From the NCBI GenBank assembly GCA_021927905.1, contig BLLK01000029.1, positions 620,001 through 684,000 on the forward strand: DNA of 64,000 bases, written 5' to 3'. The notes beneath the pieces were generated by a model. It did no database searches. It had not been told where the DNA came from and saw nothing but the letters and a program-made list of their open reading frames with translations. A program made the position numbers and the translations under genes. The stretch's first letter is position 1, and each line of letters starts with the position of its first letter. The DNA is from Chaetoceros tenuissimus (lineage: Eukaryota; Bacillariophyta; Thalassiosirophyceae; Chaetocerotales; Chaetocerotaceae). Shown one piece after another: positions 32,811-44,751 of this stretch.

Positions 32811-33459
32811 CTTGCTTTAGGATATATATCATATAACAGGGAATAACTTCAATTTGGGAGAGGTAGAAGTTTCGTATTTCATTCAAACGAAAAAATTGCT
32901 TTTACACAAACATCTATCAACACAGCATATTGTTTGCCAAAGTTCAAAGTAGTGGCAAAGTGACAGTTGACAGTTGATGTCATCCAAACAAAAGAAAGAA
33001 GAAGGAGAAGGAAAGAAAATATTACCGGAGCAGTCATTTCAACCTTCCCTATGTTGTGTGTTCATCCTTCAAGTCTCCATTGAAGTTGAAAATATCTTCA
33101 GGCGGGAAGCTAAAAATTGGGATGCAAGGAACGGAGGATTGGAAAGGACTGCATGCTCGACATAGGCTGATGAAATTATGTCCATCCATTCTTTACAGCC
33201 CCGAGTAGCAATATTATTGAACTTACTTAATGCTGTATGAATTTTAGAAAAGCTCGTTCGTCGTGCAAGAGGAAAGTGCCAGATCAATTCAGATGGGACA
33301 TTACCAGAAACAGTTGTCTGTTGTTCTGGCGGAACTGCTAATTGATTATTCTACTTTCTCAGCCCAAGGGCAAAGGGTAAACATGCTTAAAAGTATGTTC
33401 CTTATTTTTCCCAATTTCCAACATAAAAATAAGCTTATTTACTTAGTAGAAAGTTATCT
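32811..33459. other. Intergenic region, about 650 bp
   Basis: Lies between the start of the TLC gene and the stop of the next minus-strand gene. Short open frames occur on both strands (for example 33069-33287 minus and 33263-33463 plus), but none has an ATG, family signature and consistent splice sites together. I see nothing I can support. Confidence 0.4.
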
Positions 33460-34179
33460 CTAGGATTCGTATGTTTCATCTTCAATTGCACATTTCATTG
33501 AGTCAATAATAATGTTCCTAGAAAGAATCCTCATTCTCATTTCTGCTATGGTTTTATTCTTTTCCTTTTTTCTTCCCCTTTTCAACATCCGCTTGCAAAT
33601 CTTCATCACAGAATTATTGCAAGTAAAAGTCTCTTGCACCTCACACTTTTCTTTTTCATTGACTGGAGCTGCAGCAAGAAATGCAATCATCTCTCTATGT
33701 ACCTCCTCTTCAAGTTTATTCAATTCTGTTCTGGACTCTTGGAGCCTTTTATTTTGAATGATTTGTCTTTTTTCGAGTTTATGTAGATACTGTAAATTTT
33801 TTTGAATATCTACATCTAGAGATTCACTGTATTTGAGAGCATTTTCAAGTGCAATCGATGTTTCTTTTTTCAATGTTTGTAACTTCTCTTGAGAATCAGC
33901 AAATTCGCTACAACAGGAAAGTCCAGAAGAACAAGAAGTACCAGTTGTGCTCATTGATGTAATACTTCCTTGCTTGAAAAAAAGTGAGCTTGAACGTCTC
34001 CTCCCCCTTAACTTTCTGCTGAACGATGAACTAGGCTCGTATGTTGGTCGCACAAAGGTTCTTGGAGCACTGTTGGTGGTCCTCATACAACAAGAAGTAT
34101 CTACAACATGACGAGTGTTATCTATGTCGGCGTGCACATCAGATGAAGAGATGGCAGATTTTTCTTGCGGAGCAGTCAT
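33460..34179 (-). CDS. Small coiled-coil protein, hypothetical (239 aa)
   Basis: A single-exon gene from ATG 34179. The first ~95 residues are Ser/Arg-rich and probably disordered (FSRKLRGRRRSSSLFFK). Residues about 95-165 form a coiled coil (QEKLQTLKKETSIALENAL, LEKRQIIQNKRLQESRTELNKLEEEV). A basic KRMLKRGRKKEKNK segment follows, then a final helix (MRMRILSRNIIIDSMKCAIEDE). No known domain. It is divergent from a second small coiled-coil gene at 34525, and both end in a helix with a similar I-L/N-I pattern, so a common origin is possible but weakly supported. Confidence 0.6.
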   Translation of the reverse strand: MTAPQEKSAISSSDVHADIDNTRHVVDTSCCMRTTNSAPRTFVRPTYEPSSSFSRKLRGRRRSSSLFFKQGSITSMSTTGTSCSSGLSCCSEFADSQEKLQTLKKETSIALENALKYSESLDVDIQKNLQYLHKLEKRQIIQNKRLQESRTELNKLEEEVHREMIAFLAAAPVNEKEKCEVQETFTCNNSVMKICKRMLKRGRKKEKNKTIAEMRMRILSRNIIIDSMKCAIEDETYES

Positions 34180-34524
34180 TGTAGTATATTTTCCCTTTGC
34201 AATATTTTATGAAGGAAAAGACAACAATAAGGTTGGAGAAACAAAATTCGATGTATTACTACCCACTTTCACCTTGATGGCGAATTCGTGATTCACGATG
34301 AAGACAGACTGTAAGTCAAGCTTGATGAGCTGGAAAGTTCCTTTCCTTGCGCAAGAATGTCGGTCATACGACAAATGACCAGTCAAGTCACGAGGAAAGA
34401 TGAATGATGCATACCTGAAGAAAAATGAAAAATTCCATGCAAGAACCTTCTCTTGTTTTCAATACACTCCTTTTGGTTCTCCTTACTTACCAATCTTTCT
34501 CCCAATCAAACAGAGAACGCAAGC
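34180..34524. promoter_or_regulatory. Divergent promoter region, 345 bp
   Basis: Between the two small coiled-coil genes. An open frame runs on the plus strand from 34400 but its start is not supported. No motif recognised. Confidence 0.3.
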
Positions 34525-34953
34525 ATGGAAAAAGAAACTTGTACTGAGACGTTTTCTTCAAATGGAAAACCTGAATGTTGTGGTAACGAAGTGGAGAACA
34601 TTGTATCCGAGACTGTTTGTTTGGAGGCTAACTCCAAAGTGATGTTGGAGGACATCTATACTAAATGTGCTATGAAAGAGAGGGAACTTATGTGCATATT
34701 GGAAAATATACAGAAGATAGAAAATGACTTGTCAGATGGAATGGAAGAAGAAGAGAAGATCCAATGTAGGTTCTCTAACCTCCAGCACCAAAAGAACCTG
34801 CTTTATAATTCAAGTGACGACGATAAAATCGCGATTGCTACTGATGAATTCGAAGCTACCCTATATGAGAAAGATGAGCAAATTGAAATATTGGAAAATA
34901 TATTACGAAAGCATTCCCAATCAAATAGTGCGAAAGAGTTGGAGAAAAAGTGA
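34525..34953 (+). CDS. Short acidic coiled-coil protein, hypothetical (142 aa)
   Basis: Starts at ATG 34525 (MEKETCTETFSS); the frame is open further upstream but without a credible start. It is acidic and Cys-containing at the N-terminus. Two coiled-coil helices follow, ERELMCILENIQKIENDLSDGMEEEEKIQ and EATLYEKDEQIEILENILRKH. No domain recognised. Its stop is 40 bp from the stop of the giant golgin gene on the other strand. Could be a small structural or adaptor protein; the existence of the gene is likely but not certain. Confidence 0.5.
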   Translation: MEKETCTETFSSNGKPECCGNEVENIVSETVCLEANSKVMLEDIYTKCAMKERELMCILENIQKIENDLSDGMEEEEKIQCRFSNLQHQKNLLYNSSDDDKIAIATDEFEATLYEKDEQIEILENILRKHSQSNSAKELEKK

Positions 34954-34993
34954 AAAGATAAAAGTAATCTATAACTATTTCATTTCATCAATC

Positions 34994-37900
34994 TTACAGC
35001 AAAGTTGCTTCTGCTTGATGAATAGCTTTTTCAATAGCATCATTGCCTCCCAATTCGGCAAGAGCTTGCTGAAGAAACTTCTTCTCGCAATCCTGCTGCG
35101 CTAATAATGCTAATAAGTCTTCGTGCTCTGACAATAACTCTTGATACATTTCCCGTTCAGCATTCATTTCAGACTGTAAATCACGAATTAGATCTAATTG
35201 ATCAAAAGTGACAACATCACTTTCCTTCGCTTCTGTATTTGATGCTACAGTCGAGGAATCTTGCAGCCTACATCTAAGACCCTTGTTTTCTTCTTGGATT
35301 TTTGCGATTTCAGCCGCAAGTGCGAGTTCCTTGTGTTCTACACTCTCGAGCTTCCGGATTCGTGATTGAGAATCTTTGTATTTTTCTTCCAGTTTTACAA
35401 TGGTTTGTCTTGCGGTCTCTAATTTCTCTTTGAGATCTTTTTCAGCATTCAATTTCTGAACCTCAAGCGAAGCAAAATCTGATTCAACTTGTTTAATCTT
35501 TTTCGATAAATCCTTTTCCTTTAATTCTGAAAGTTCTCGTAAGAGCTCGGTGTTGCGATTCTTTACTTCAACCAATTCAATTGATAATTTCTCATACTCT
35601 GCTTGTAATGATGAGAGAGAATCTCTGTCTTGTGTAATCTTCACATCGATATTATCGTCTTCAGTAGAAACAAATTCTCCACCAAATGCTTTTTTAATTC
35701 TTCTTTCTGTTCTTTTTGCTGTTTTAGATACGGTGCATAGAAGCTGCGCATTTTCCATTCGTAACTTGGAAAGCTCTTGTTCCAGACATGGTTCTCCATT
35801 TTCTTTGTCAATGTCAATAGTAGTAGAATAAACCAGAGTTGAATTTGCTTTCTCACTTTCGTCAAGTGCATGAATTAATTGATCGCGCTCTAGTATAGTA
35901 TTGGACAACTCATTCTTCAATGTATCAAATTCATGACGGTCGGCATGTAATAAGTTTTCTTTTTCTTGCTCCAAACATTTTATTCTCTTCTCAAGTACAG
36001 ATTGCACTCCTTCCTCACTTTCTTTGGAACATTGCAAGGAAGTATTCAGTCTTTCTAGAGTTGTCTTTAGCGACAAAAGTTCTTGTTCGCAAACAGAGGC
36101 ATGCATTTGGGAACTAGCTGCTCGATCTTCGGCGTCTCGTTCCTTCAATTTTGCTTTCTTTAACTCTGTAATTGCATCGTTGAGACTTTGTTGAAGATTC
36201 GATATCTCTACACGCTCCGATTGCATGATTTCTGAAGCTGCTTTTGAAGTAAGATATTCAAGTTGTCCATCTCCTTCTTCTTTTCCAGCTGCAACTTGTG
36301 CTAGAATGGCTACATCATTTTTCAACTGCTCCACCTCAGCTTCAGCATATAGCCTTGCCTCTTTTTCCTTAAGAACATGTTGCTGATCAAAGGCCTGTTT
36401 CTCTCTTAGCTCCTTGATTTGTGTTCGCAGTGCCGCTGCAGCCTTTTCAGTAGCCCTGACAGTGACTTCATCAGTAATATGAGCTTGGAGAGCCTCATTC
36501 GCTTCATTTAATTCATTCTCTAATTGACTGATGACAAGCTTCATTTCCTTCACGTCCGATTCGCTTAAAAGAATAGCTTCATTTAGACGCTTCTTCTCGT
36601 CTTCCATACTACTGATTTTCGTTTCTAAATCTTCCTTCTCCTGTAACATTTGTGCTTCTCTTTCTTTTCGTTCTGCTTGGATTGTAGAAAGCTCTTCTTT
36701 AGTTGTCTCGAGAAGATACTGAACCTCATCAAAAGCCTTTTGAATATCTTCACTTGAAGATAATTGTCTTTGTAGTGTATCTACTTCACTCTTCAAATGT
36801 TCAATTTCTGCCAAAAGGTCCTTTGATAGCGTCTTCTCTGACTTCAGACTTTGTTCCATTGATAAAGTTTCTTGCTTCAAATGATTATGCTGATCCAAAT
36901 GAATCTTTTGATTTGCCTCAAGAATTTTGATTCTATCCTCAAATTCTTTAACTAAAGAATTCTTCTCTTGTAGGTCCTTCTTCATATCTTCAATTACGGC
37001 ATGATTCGAGTTTCTGTACAGGTCATCTTCCAATTCAGCCACTTGATTCATAAGAGCACTACATCTAGATTCCCATTGCTCTATCGCAGATGTAGCACTT
37101 TCATTCTGTTTTGCAATACTCTCTTCGAGCTCGGTTATAGTGTCCTCGAGCCCTTTGCACGTATCTTGCCATTGCCTGACAACTTCTTCTGACTCTTGAT
37201 TTACTTCCATCATTTGAGAAGTTAGAGTTTCAATTTGAAATTCAGATTCTGCAATAACATTTTCTTTCTCTATGAGATCATGTTGCAGCTGCTCATTGGA
37301 AGATAAGTGCCCTTCAATAGCATTTTCGAGTTCCTCAATGTGTGCTTTGAAGATAAACTCTGCACTGTTCCTTTCTTTTTCAAGTTTGATCACGTTTTCA
37401 TTTTCGATCTTCAAATTTTCAACTAGTTCATTTATTATGACCTGTTTTGAGTTTACTTCTTTTCTAAGGAGAACTAACTCCTCCTCATCCATGCGAGCCA
37501 TTTCCATATTTCTTACATCCTCCTCCAAGGATGAACAGCGCTGTTCCCAAAGAGAAATGGCCTCTTTGGCTTCTTCTTGTTGTTGAGAGACTTCTTTTTC
37601 TAAACGAGATATTTCATTCTCTAGATCGTCAACTTTTTCTAAAACAAAATGGTCAAACTCATGATTAGAACAGACAAATAATTCAAAAGGCAGTTACGAG
37701 AAGTTCTACCTACCTTTCCAAAGTACTATTGCTTCTTCACTTTCAGTTTGAAGTTCGCTAAGGGCATCTTTCGTCTGTTTCAAGGCGTCTTCCAATTCAG
37801 ATACCTCAGTCTCTTTTTCAAACATGTTTTCTTCTACCTCATCTAGTAACTCAGCCTTACTTTGTAAATCTTTATTCATTTGTTTCAGATCATCAAGCTC

Positions 37901-40900
37901 AATTTTCAGGGACTCAATGTCTTCGTTGAGAACATTTAACTCTGCTTCGTCGAGCTTTTTAGACTCGAATAAATTTTGATAATCTTCTCTCAATGTTGCT
38001 TCAACCATCTTCATTTCTTCAATCTTTGTGAACGCATCGATCTTTTCGTTCTCGGAAGTAGAGAGTTCATCTCGAAGATTTGACAACTCCAAAGCTAATG
38101 ATTCTTTATCATCACTCATGCCTTGATCCTTCTCATGTTGTAAATTTTCAATGGAAGCCAGGTGTTCTCGATTCTGGAGCTCTAGTAGCTTCACTTTTTC
38201 CTCAAGATCAGAAATATTTGAGATTGCATTTTCTTTCGCGCAGTTCAGATCCGAGTTTACTTGATCCAACTCGCTCTTCAACAATTTGCATTTCTCTTTG
38301 AGACTTATTTCACTTTCCTCTAGATTCCGAATCTTAGACTCGAGTTGAAGTTTCTCATCCTCTAAAGATGTAATGGGACTTGTATTTTCATTAGTTTCCT
38401 CGGTATCCTGGGTTGGTCCATCGCCTTCATTCAATCTATCTTGTTTTGTGTCTTCAAGTTGCTTCTTCAAAGCTTGCATTTCTTTTTCCAGCTGATCCTT
38501 TTGTTGCAAAACATTTGCCAATTCTAACTCTTGGGAAGTAGCATTGATTTGGTCTTGATTAATTTCCGAGTTATTGTTTTCATATTCAATTTTTGCCTCT
38601 AGTAGTTTTATCTTTTCCTCTGCTGAAGATTTCTCACCTTCGAGTTCTTGGATACGTTGCTGAGCCGTTTCACTCCAAGAATGGAATTCTGTCAACCTAT
38701 TACGCATATCTTCGATAGCAGCTACATGCTCCTCCACACTTATCACAAGGGAATCATTTTCATCCTTCAAAGTCTGGATTTCCGTAGCCATTTGTGATAT
38801 CACAGCATTCTGATCTTCACTTTCGGAACCTATGGAATATGAAGCTACACGCAAGTCTTCTGCTTCCTTCTTGGCAATTGCTAGTTCAGTATTTATGTGC
38901 TTTAAACTTGAAAGAGCTTCCTCCTTTTCAGACATGAGTGACTCTCTTTCCTCTTCAAAGTCTCTTTTCAAAACAGAAATTTCTTCCTTCAGCTTGCAGT
39001 TCTCTTCTTTCAGTATACTCCATTCCCTCATACTCTTCTCCAATTCGTGTTTAATATTATCCTCTTCCTTTGCTTTACTTTCCTCCGAATTAATCAATTT
39101 TGTTTCAAGCTCAACCATCTTTGAAGTCTGACAATCTTTCTCGAATTCAAGTTTCTTAATTGTTTCCTGCAAAGCTGTTAATTCTTGTCGGGCATTAGTG
39201 TCATTGTTCAAATCATCAATTTGCTTCTTGAGGGCCTTTACTTGTTCTTTGAGGGAAGTATTTCGCTGGTGAGCACCTGCCATCCATTCATTTGCTGATT
39301 TATTCGCAGCTGAGAGTTTCTTGATTTCATCATTGAGCTGCTTCATTTTTTCTTCGTCTGCACTTTCATCGATTTTAGAAGGACGAGATAAATCACTGAT
39401 CTTTTGCTCCAAATCCGAAATAATTTGTTCCTTAGACGCAAGTCCCAGCTCTAGCCCAGAAATAGTAGCAGCATATTGTTGATTATTTTCAAGAATCTTC
39501 TCTTCAGCTAACGTCAGTTCACTTCTCAGTCGATCAATTTGCTCATGATCATATGTGGAATCTTCAGTTTGTTGTAAAGATTCACGTACTGTAGAGAGTT
39601 CATATTTCAGTGCTTCGATGTCATTCTTCAATCTATCTCTTTCAGCTGTCACAATACCGATCTCATTGTTTAAATCATTGTTAGCAACCTCGCTTCTTTG
39701 TTGAGATTCGTAGATTTTTACTCTGTCAGACTTCAATGACTCAACCTCACTCTTCAACGTATCTCTATCATTTGCTAGGATATCAATCTGGTTTTTCATT
39801 TCAAAAACAGCAGCATCCTTGGCCTTAATATCGTCCTCTAGTAATTTTGCACTAGAAGAATTCTCAGAAGCGATAACTTTGAGTTTCTCATTAAGCTCGA
39901 TGTTGCGTTGATTCAAGTCCTCGATCTTATTTTGCGCCTTCTTCATCCAATTGTTGGACGTCTTCATGTCATGTTTTAACTTTGCATTTTCATCCTTAAG
40001 TATTTGATATGAGGACATTGGCATGACTTCTTCAGTTGTTTCCCCATCCTTGTTAGCAACTCTATTATATTCCTCCTCGAGGTTGGTGTAGGCTGTGGTC
40101 AACCCGGTCAATTCTTCTTGTAAAGAATTTTTGTCCTCCATAATTTCCTTCAAAGTTTGTCTTTCTTTTTGTAGTGATGTCTTTAGTTCTGAGGAAACTG
40201 ATTCCTTCTCATTCAATACTTTTTCAAAATTCTTTTCATTAGTTCTCATTGTCGACACCAGCTCCTTGTTTTTGATTTCCAGTTCAGAAACTTTCGAAGC
40301 ACTTTCATTAAGAATGTCGTCTAGTTGAGATGGATTTGCTTCTAATCTCTTCTTCAGTGCCGTCACTTCGTTCGATACTGCAGAGAACGAGTTCTGTGCA
40401 GCTGCGAGTTTTGTTTTCAGATCCTCGATCTCATTATTTTGTTGGGAAACGAGCATTTTCAATGATTTCGTGCTTTTTGAAGGATGACTTTCATCCCCGG
40501 AGTCAGAGTCGCTTGAATTTCCACAAGATAGAGTCAGTTCTTGAACAGCCTTCTTTCGAACTATGTTCACATTTTCATTATACCAATGCAAAAGAGTCAG
40601 CCTTTCTGTTTCGCAAAAAGTCCACGGTGGAACACCCGATTCATTGTCTCCATTTTTCAGATACTTTTTTAAACCTTCTAATAGCTTTGTGAACTTTCCC
40701 ATACCAAGACCAACACTAATTAGATTCATTATGCTTGAAATGGACCATCCACCAATATCATCATCTGCCTTCATATTTGCCATACATAAGCCTAGTAAAA
40801 TACCAGAAAAGGCAGATATCGTTGGTGCATCACTAGTTTTTGATTTGCTCTGTAAAAGTACTCCAAGCGCTACGCTACTGGCACTAGTGAAAATAGCTGA

Positions 40901-42952
40901 AATTACATCTGGTGTGGATGGTACCCATTCAGCAAGTAGTCTTAATATTGCAGAAACTACGTTTTTGTAATCTGACATTGCGACCGGATCATTTGTACAC
41001 ATGTCAACAAAAGATATCATACATTCCACCAAAGATGAGGTAGGATTGTCGTTAGAGTCTTCCTCTGTTGAAGTAGGAGGAGGTGGAGGAACAGGCACAC
41101 GCAATAGAATCTCTCTTGAAGTTTCTCCTGCTCCATTTGTTAAAAAGATACCAATAGCACCACTAGATCCAATTATCATTCTGGAAATTCGTCTTTTGTC
41201 TTCTTCCTTCAAGTCTTGCCTTATTTCTGCACTTAGTAATACATGAATGTTCTCACCTAGAGTATTCACTAGCTTTTGTACCTCGGAGGTTTGATTATCC
41301 ATCATCATTACACCTTCTTCTTCTGGAGGTGGGGGTGACAAGGTGTGAATCATCATTGCACTTGCTTCTTGTGCACTTAATAAGTACCTTAACACTCCTA
41401 AACAATGAATGCTTATTTTGTCTGCACCACCATCTGAATGATCGCCCATTGGCTCCCGATTTGCGCCATCCCCAGTACAAATCAGGTACATGATCCTATC
41501 CAAAACACCAGCATTTAGATAAACTCCGCGCTTTGACAGGATTTCTCTTTGTAGTTCATCTCCAGAGTTGTAAGCCAATGTTGCAAGTACATCCAGTGCC
41601 AATAATTGGACGTCCAACGTTGGCACTGCGCTGACAAACATAGAGATAGGGGCGTCTGGAGGTGGCAAAGTGTACAGTGCCAAATCGATTACCAAACGTG
41701 TGAGAAAATCGTTGGATAAAATGGACTTTTTACGCGACCTCTTCTTCAGCATAACGTCCGTATTTTCATGCTCTTTGTGATCGATGTCATAGTCTGCATT
41801 TCCATCTGCCAAAACACGATATAGACCAAGAGCAAGCTCTGCAACACTAGCTTCTTCCTTGGTCAAATATGGTATATTCCTCTTTACTTTTTTTGCATTG
41901 TTTGATTTATCGTCAGGTTTTTCTCCATTTCCAAGAATATCATCAAGATCGTCTTCTTCGTTATGCAATTCTTCTTTTGGATTGACAAAGTTTTGCCCCA
42001 ACCTTAAATCCAAAAATTTCGCCAGCTGCCTCACCAATGCTCCACTTCCTAGGAATACTTCTGATCCCATTTCATCTTGCCTTGTCAACTCAATGCAAAG
42101 TTTCAGACAATCGCCACGAACAGCAGAACCCACTGCATCGTCAGCAGCAATAGTCATGACTTTTTCATAGGTTTCACCAAAAATCATTAATCTTGCACTT
42201 CCAGCATTCGTCTTTGCCATAATTGTACACAAAATTAGCGATTCGTTTCGAATAGATTCCTCCTCCTCGCTTGTTGCACTGAGAAGATCAAGGATCCTAT
42301 TCAGCCCCTCTGGAGCAGCCAAAATTTGTGAGTGTAGTAGGGTGGGTATTGCTGCAGTCAATTTCGACAAAATCTTGATTGCGGAAGTTTTCGCATACAA
42401 TGACGTTGTGATCGATGACATTGCTGAAGCTGACCCTGATGTGGGATGCGAGATCAAATCAAGCAAAGCATGAGTCAAATACTGATCAGACGAAGGGCGA
42501 AGAAATTTCTTCAACTGGGCATTGGATTGAAATTTCCTCTGTTCTCTGATACTTCTAATACTGCTTGCTTGCTTTTCTGATGAACTCTCTAACCCATCAT
42601 CAATTTCCATAGATGAAAACAGTGCCGATAAAAATTCGCATGCAGCAGTATCTCCACCGTCAATCGTCTGTGCTTTCAAATTAGGGATCGTACTTTCAGA
42701 GAGAAGAGAGCATATTACAGACATGAATTCATCGCTTTCAGCCAAAATTTTCTGAATTGAGAATATGTCAGCTCGATACTCTTCCAATATTACATCGTCA
42801 TCTCTTTGATCATCACTGTTTCTATCAATGATTGGAGGAAATCGAATTGAAGAAGATATGGATGCCAAAGATTCTAATGCATCCGAAGGTGATGACGCAC
42901 TCACAAGCCGATCAATTTTTTGATAGACATCTGCCTCCGAGTACCCGACCAT
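34994..42952 (-). CDS. Uso1/p115-like giant golgin (vesicle tether), two exons (about 2,627 aa)
   Basis: Exon 1 is 42952-37714 and exon 2 is 37638-34994, joined over a 75-bp intron (VLWK-E-KVDDLENE). Start ATG is 42952; a GTG five codons upstream is ignored. About 730 N-terminal residues form armadillo-type helical repeats, including VRGDCLKLCIELTRQDEMGSEVFLGSGALVRQLAKFLDL, which matches the Uso1/p115 head where this helix pair is most conserved, and LALDVLATLAYNSGDELQREIL. From about residue 830 to the end it is nearly continuous coiled coil, over 1,700 residues. Uso1/p115 tethers COPII/COPI vesicles to the Golgi. Yeast Uso1 has about 1,790 residues and animal p115 about 960, so this is exceptionally long. 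The rod has recurring LW/QW-E segments (ISLWEQRCSSLEED, EQWESRCSALMNQ). The acidic p115 tail is not evident. Confidence 0.8.
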
Positions 42953-43672
42953 TTTGCAAACTTTCACTAGGCCAAGATTCGTTTTCCTTCAAAATACTAA
43001 TCAGATTATGTAGATCCTTGTAGCAATGGTAAAATTTGGGGTAGACCCGAGGTATTTTTTGTTTTGTGAACACAAAGAGCTGTTGGCTTTGTTTGGATTT
43101 TGCAAAACGCAATCTCCTCAAAAACAATGCTCTATAGGTTATGATTCATTATAACGTCTTTTATACCTTACTAACTGCTTCTCACTTTTTACAACACTTC
43201 TTTTTCATTTCAAAGAATCTGCATGGTTCTGGTGAAATCTACTGCTTATTGTACAATCATCAACAAATCATTAATAATTATATTGATGACTATTGGAAAA
43301 GATGGGGATCACATCTCCCATTTTTCTTCTTACCATTCTTTGGCTTGTGTAGCTCGCACTTTAGGAGATCTCAAATAAATTCTGCTCTTTTATAACGTTC
43401 GTTCCACTTGAAATAAATATTATGAAAGATCTCATGCAATGGATTCAAATGCCCTCCTGTTTTGTGTATTTGCTCATTATAGACAGGTAAACTCGTAAAT
43501 AAATTCAGGCTAAGTAGCTAGGGGGTGAAACCGCTTCTGATGATGACACGACGGATGCTTCGATAGTTCCGATGTTCCGATCCACTTTCATATATTGAAT
43601 ATCTATCTTTGAAGAGGAATCATCATCTCTTTCAAAACGAATACAAATAAACACTGAAAATTAATTACTAAA
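42953..43672. promoter_or_regulatory. Divergent intergenic region, 720 bp
   Basis: Between the golgin start (minus) and the small helix-repeat gene (plus). An 84-codon frame at 43141-43395 has no protein-like features. GAT-rich repeats (TTCCGAT type) lie at about 43569-43584. Nothing else seen. Confidence 0.35.
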
Positions 43673-43960
43673 ATGGCAGACGATCAACCAAAGAATAAGT
43701 TCCTACAAGGATTGGCTGGTGCAGCAAAGGCTGTTGGGGATAAAGCGAAGGAGATTGACGATAAGCTTCATATTCGTGAAAAAACAAAGAACGCAGCAGA
43801 AAAAGTTGCAGAGAAGACAAAGGAGGTTGACGATAAGTTCAAGATTTCAGAAAAGACTAAGAACGCAGCAAATACTGTAAAGACAAAGACTATGGAAGCT
43901 GCAGAAAAGTTGAAGAAACCAAAAGGAGACGATGCAGCGAAAGAGGATGACCAGATCTAA
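43673..43960 (+). CDS. Small amphipathic-helix repeat protein, LEA/BPA1-like (95 aa)
   Basis: A single-exon, very Lys/Ala/Asp-rich protein. It is built on a repeat of about 29 residues: DKAKEIDDKLHIREKTKNAA (residues 24-43) and EKTKEVDDKFKISEKTKNAA (53-72). The pattern (K-x-(I/V)-D-(D/E)-K-x-x-(I/V)-x-(E/D)-K-T-K) resembles the C-terminal helices of plant BPA1/VDE-KTK-type proteins and group-3 LEA proteins, which coat membranes or protect proteins under stress. No signal peptide. Its motif also occurs in the gene at 46101, suggesting a local gene pair. Composition alone supports the LEA-like reading, so function is tentative. Confidence 0.75.
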   Translation: MADDQPKNKFLQGLAGAAKAVGDKAKEIDDKLHIREKTKNAAEKVAEKTKEVDDKFKISEKTKNAANTVKTKTMEAAEKLKKPKGDDAAKEDDQI

Positions 43961-44751
43961 AAAGTCACAGCACGAACATCAGTCACACCATGTCTTGTCG
44001 AGACAAACTTCCTTACTTGATTTAACCGATTATAAAAATCACATTTAACTTAAATACAATACACTTATGGAAAATGGTGTTAATTGGAGAGATTATTCCG
44101 AAAAGATTGGAGAGAACATTCGAAAAGTTGGCAAACTCGAAAGAAAAAACACCCTGACAGACCAAGTACAGCTCCAAAGTCTTTACAACATCATCATAGA
44201 AATAATCAATATTGTATCCCAAACGCAATCAAAACAAAGGAAAGATCATGGGATGAACGCAAGACACAAAGAAGAATTTCTTGTCAATTTCACCCTGAAT
44301 CGCGAAACATGCAAAAAGGACCAAGATACTTTGACTATGATCTTGAAATGCAGAAAAGAAAAGATACACCAATCATTTTAGAGGACTTGCCAAGCATTTT
44401 CTGTCGACGAGTGCCTACTCCTTATACAAAGGAAAGGGGGGATTCAAGAATGAAGCCGACTCTACATTGTATCGACGTGTCACTTGAAGTGTGAACCCTC
44501 CGAATGAAAGTGGTTTTCCTTTGTCATGCCTTCATTATCATGAGGTAATGGATTGTCCAAGAAAGATTCAGATGCGTTTTGCAGAGAGTGCTTGGAGATT
44601 GATTTTCTAAAAATAGATTTCCAAATAGTGTTGCAACTTTTTTACGTTTTGTCTATACTACTTTTTATTAAATTCAAATCAACTATACAATATCATGCAA
44701 ATATTGGAATCATGGATACATTCATAGTCTCCATTCAATTGAATATCCCAA
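43961..44751. other. Gap with an orphan open frame of about 410 nt
   Basis: No supported gene. A frame open from 44084 to 44494 reads with protein-like composition (Arg/Lys/His-rich), but a TAA sits directly upstream and no splice acceptor or ATG is convincing. It may be an exon, a decayed gene or chance. The 3' end of the PLAC8 gene follows at 44752. Confidence 0.35.

Noticed and set aside
33069-33463. Overlapping short open frames on both strands between the TLC and coiled-coil genes
   Set aside because: They lack ATG starts and consistent splice sites; I could not decide on any gene.
43141-43395. 84-codon plus-strand frame starting with ATG
   Set aside because: Composition is that of random AT-rich DNA with no motif; lies in a promoter gap.
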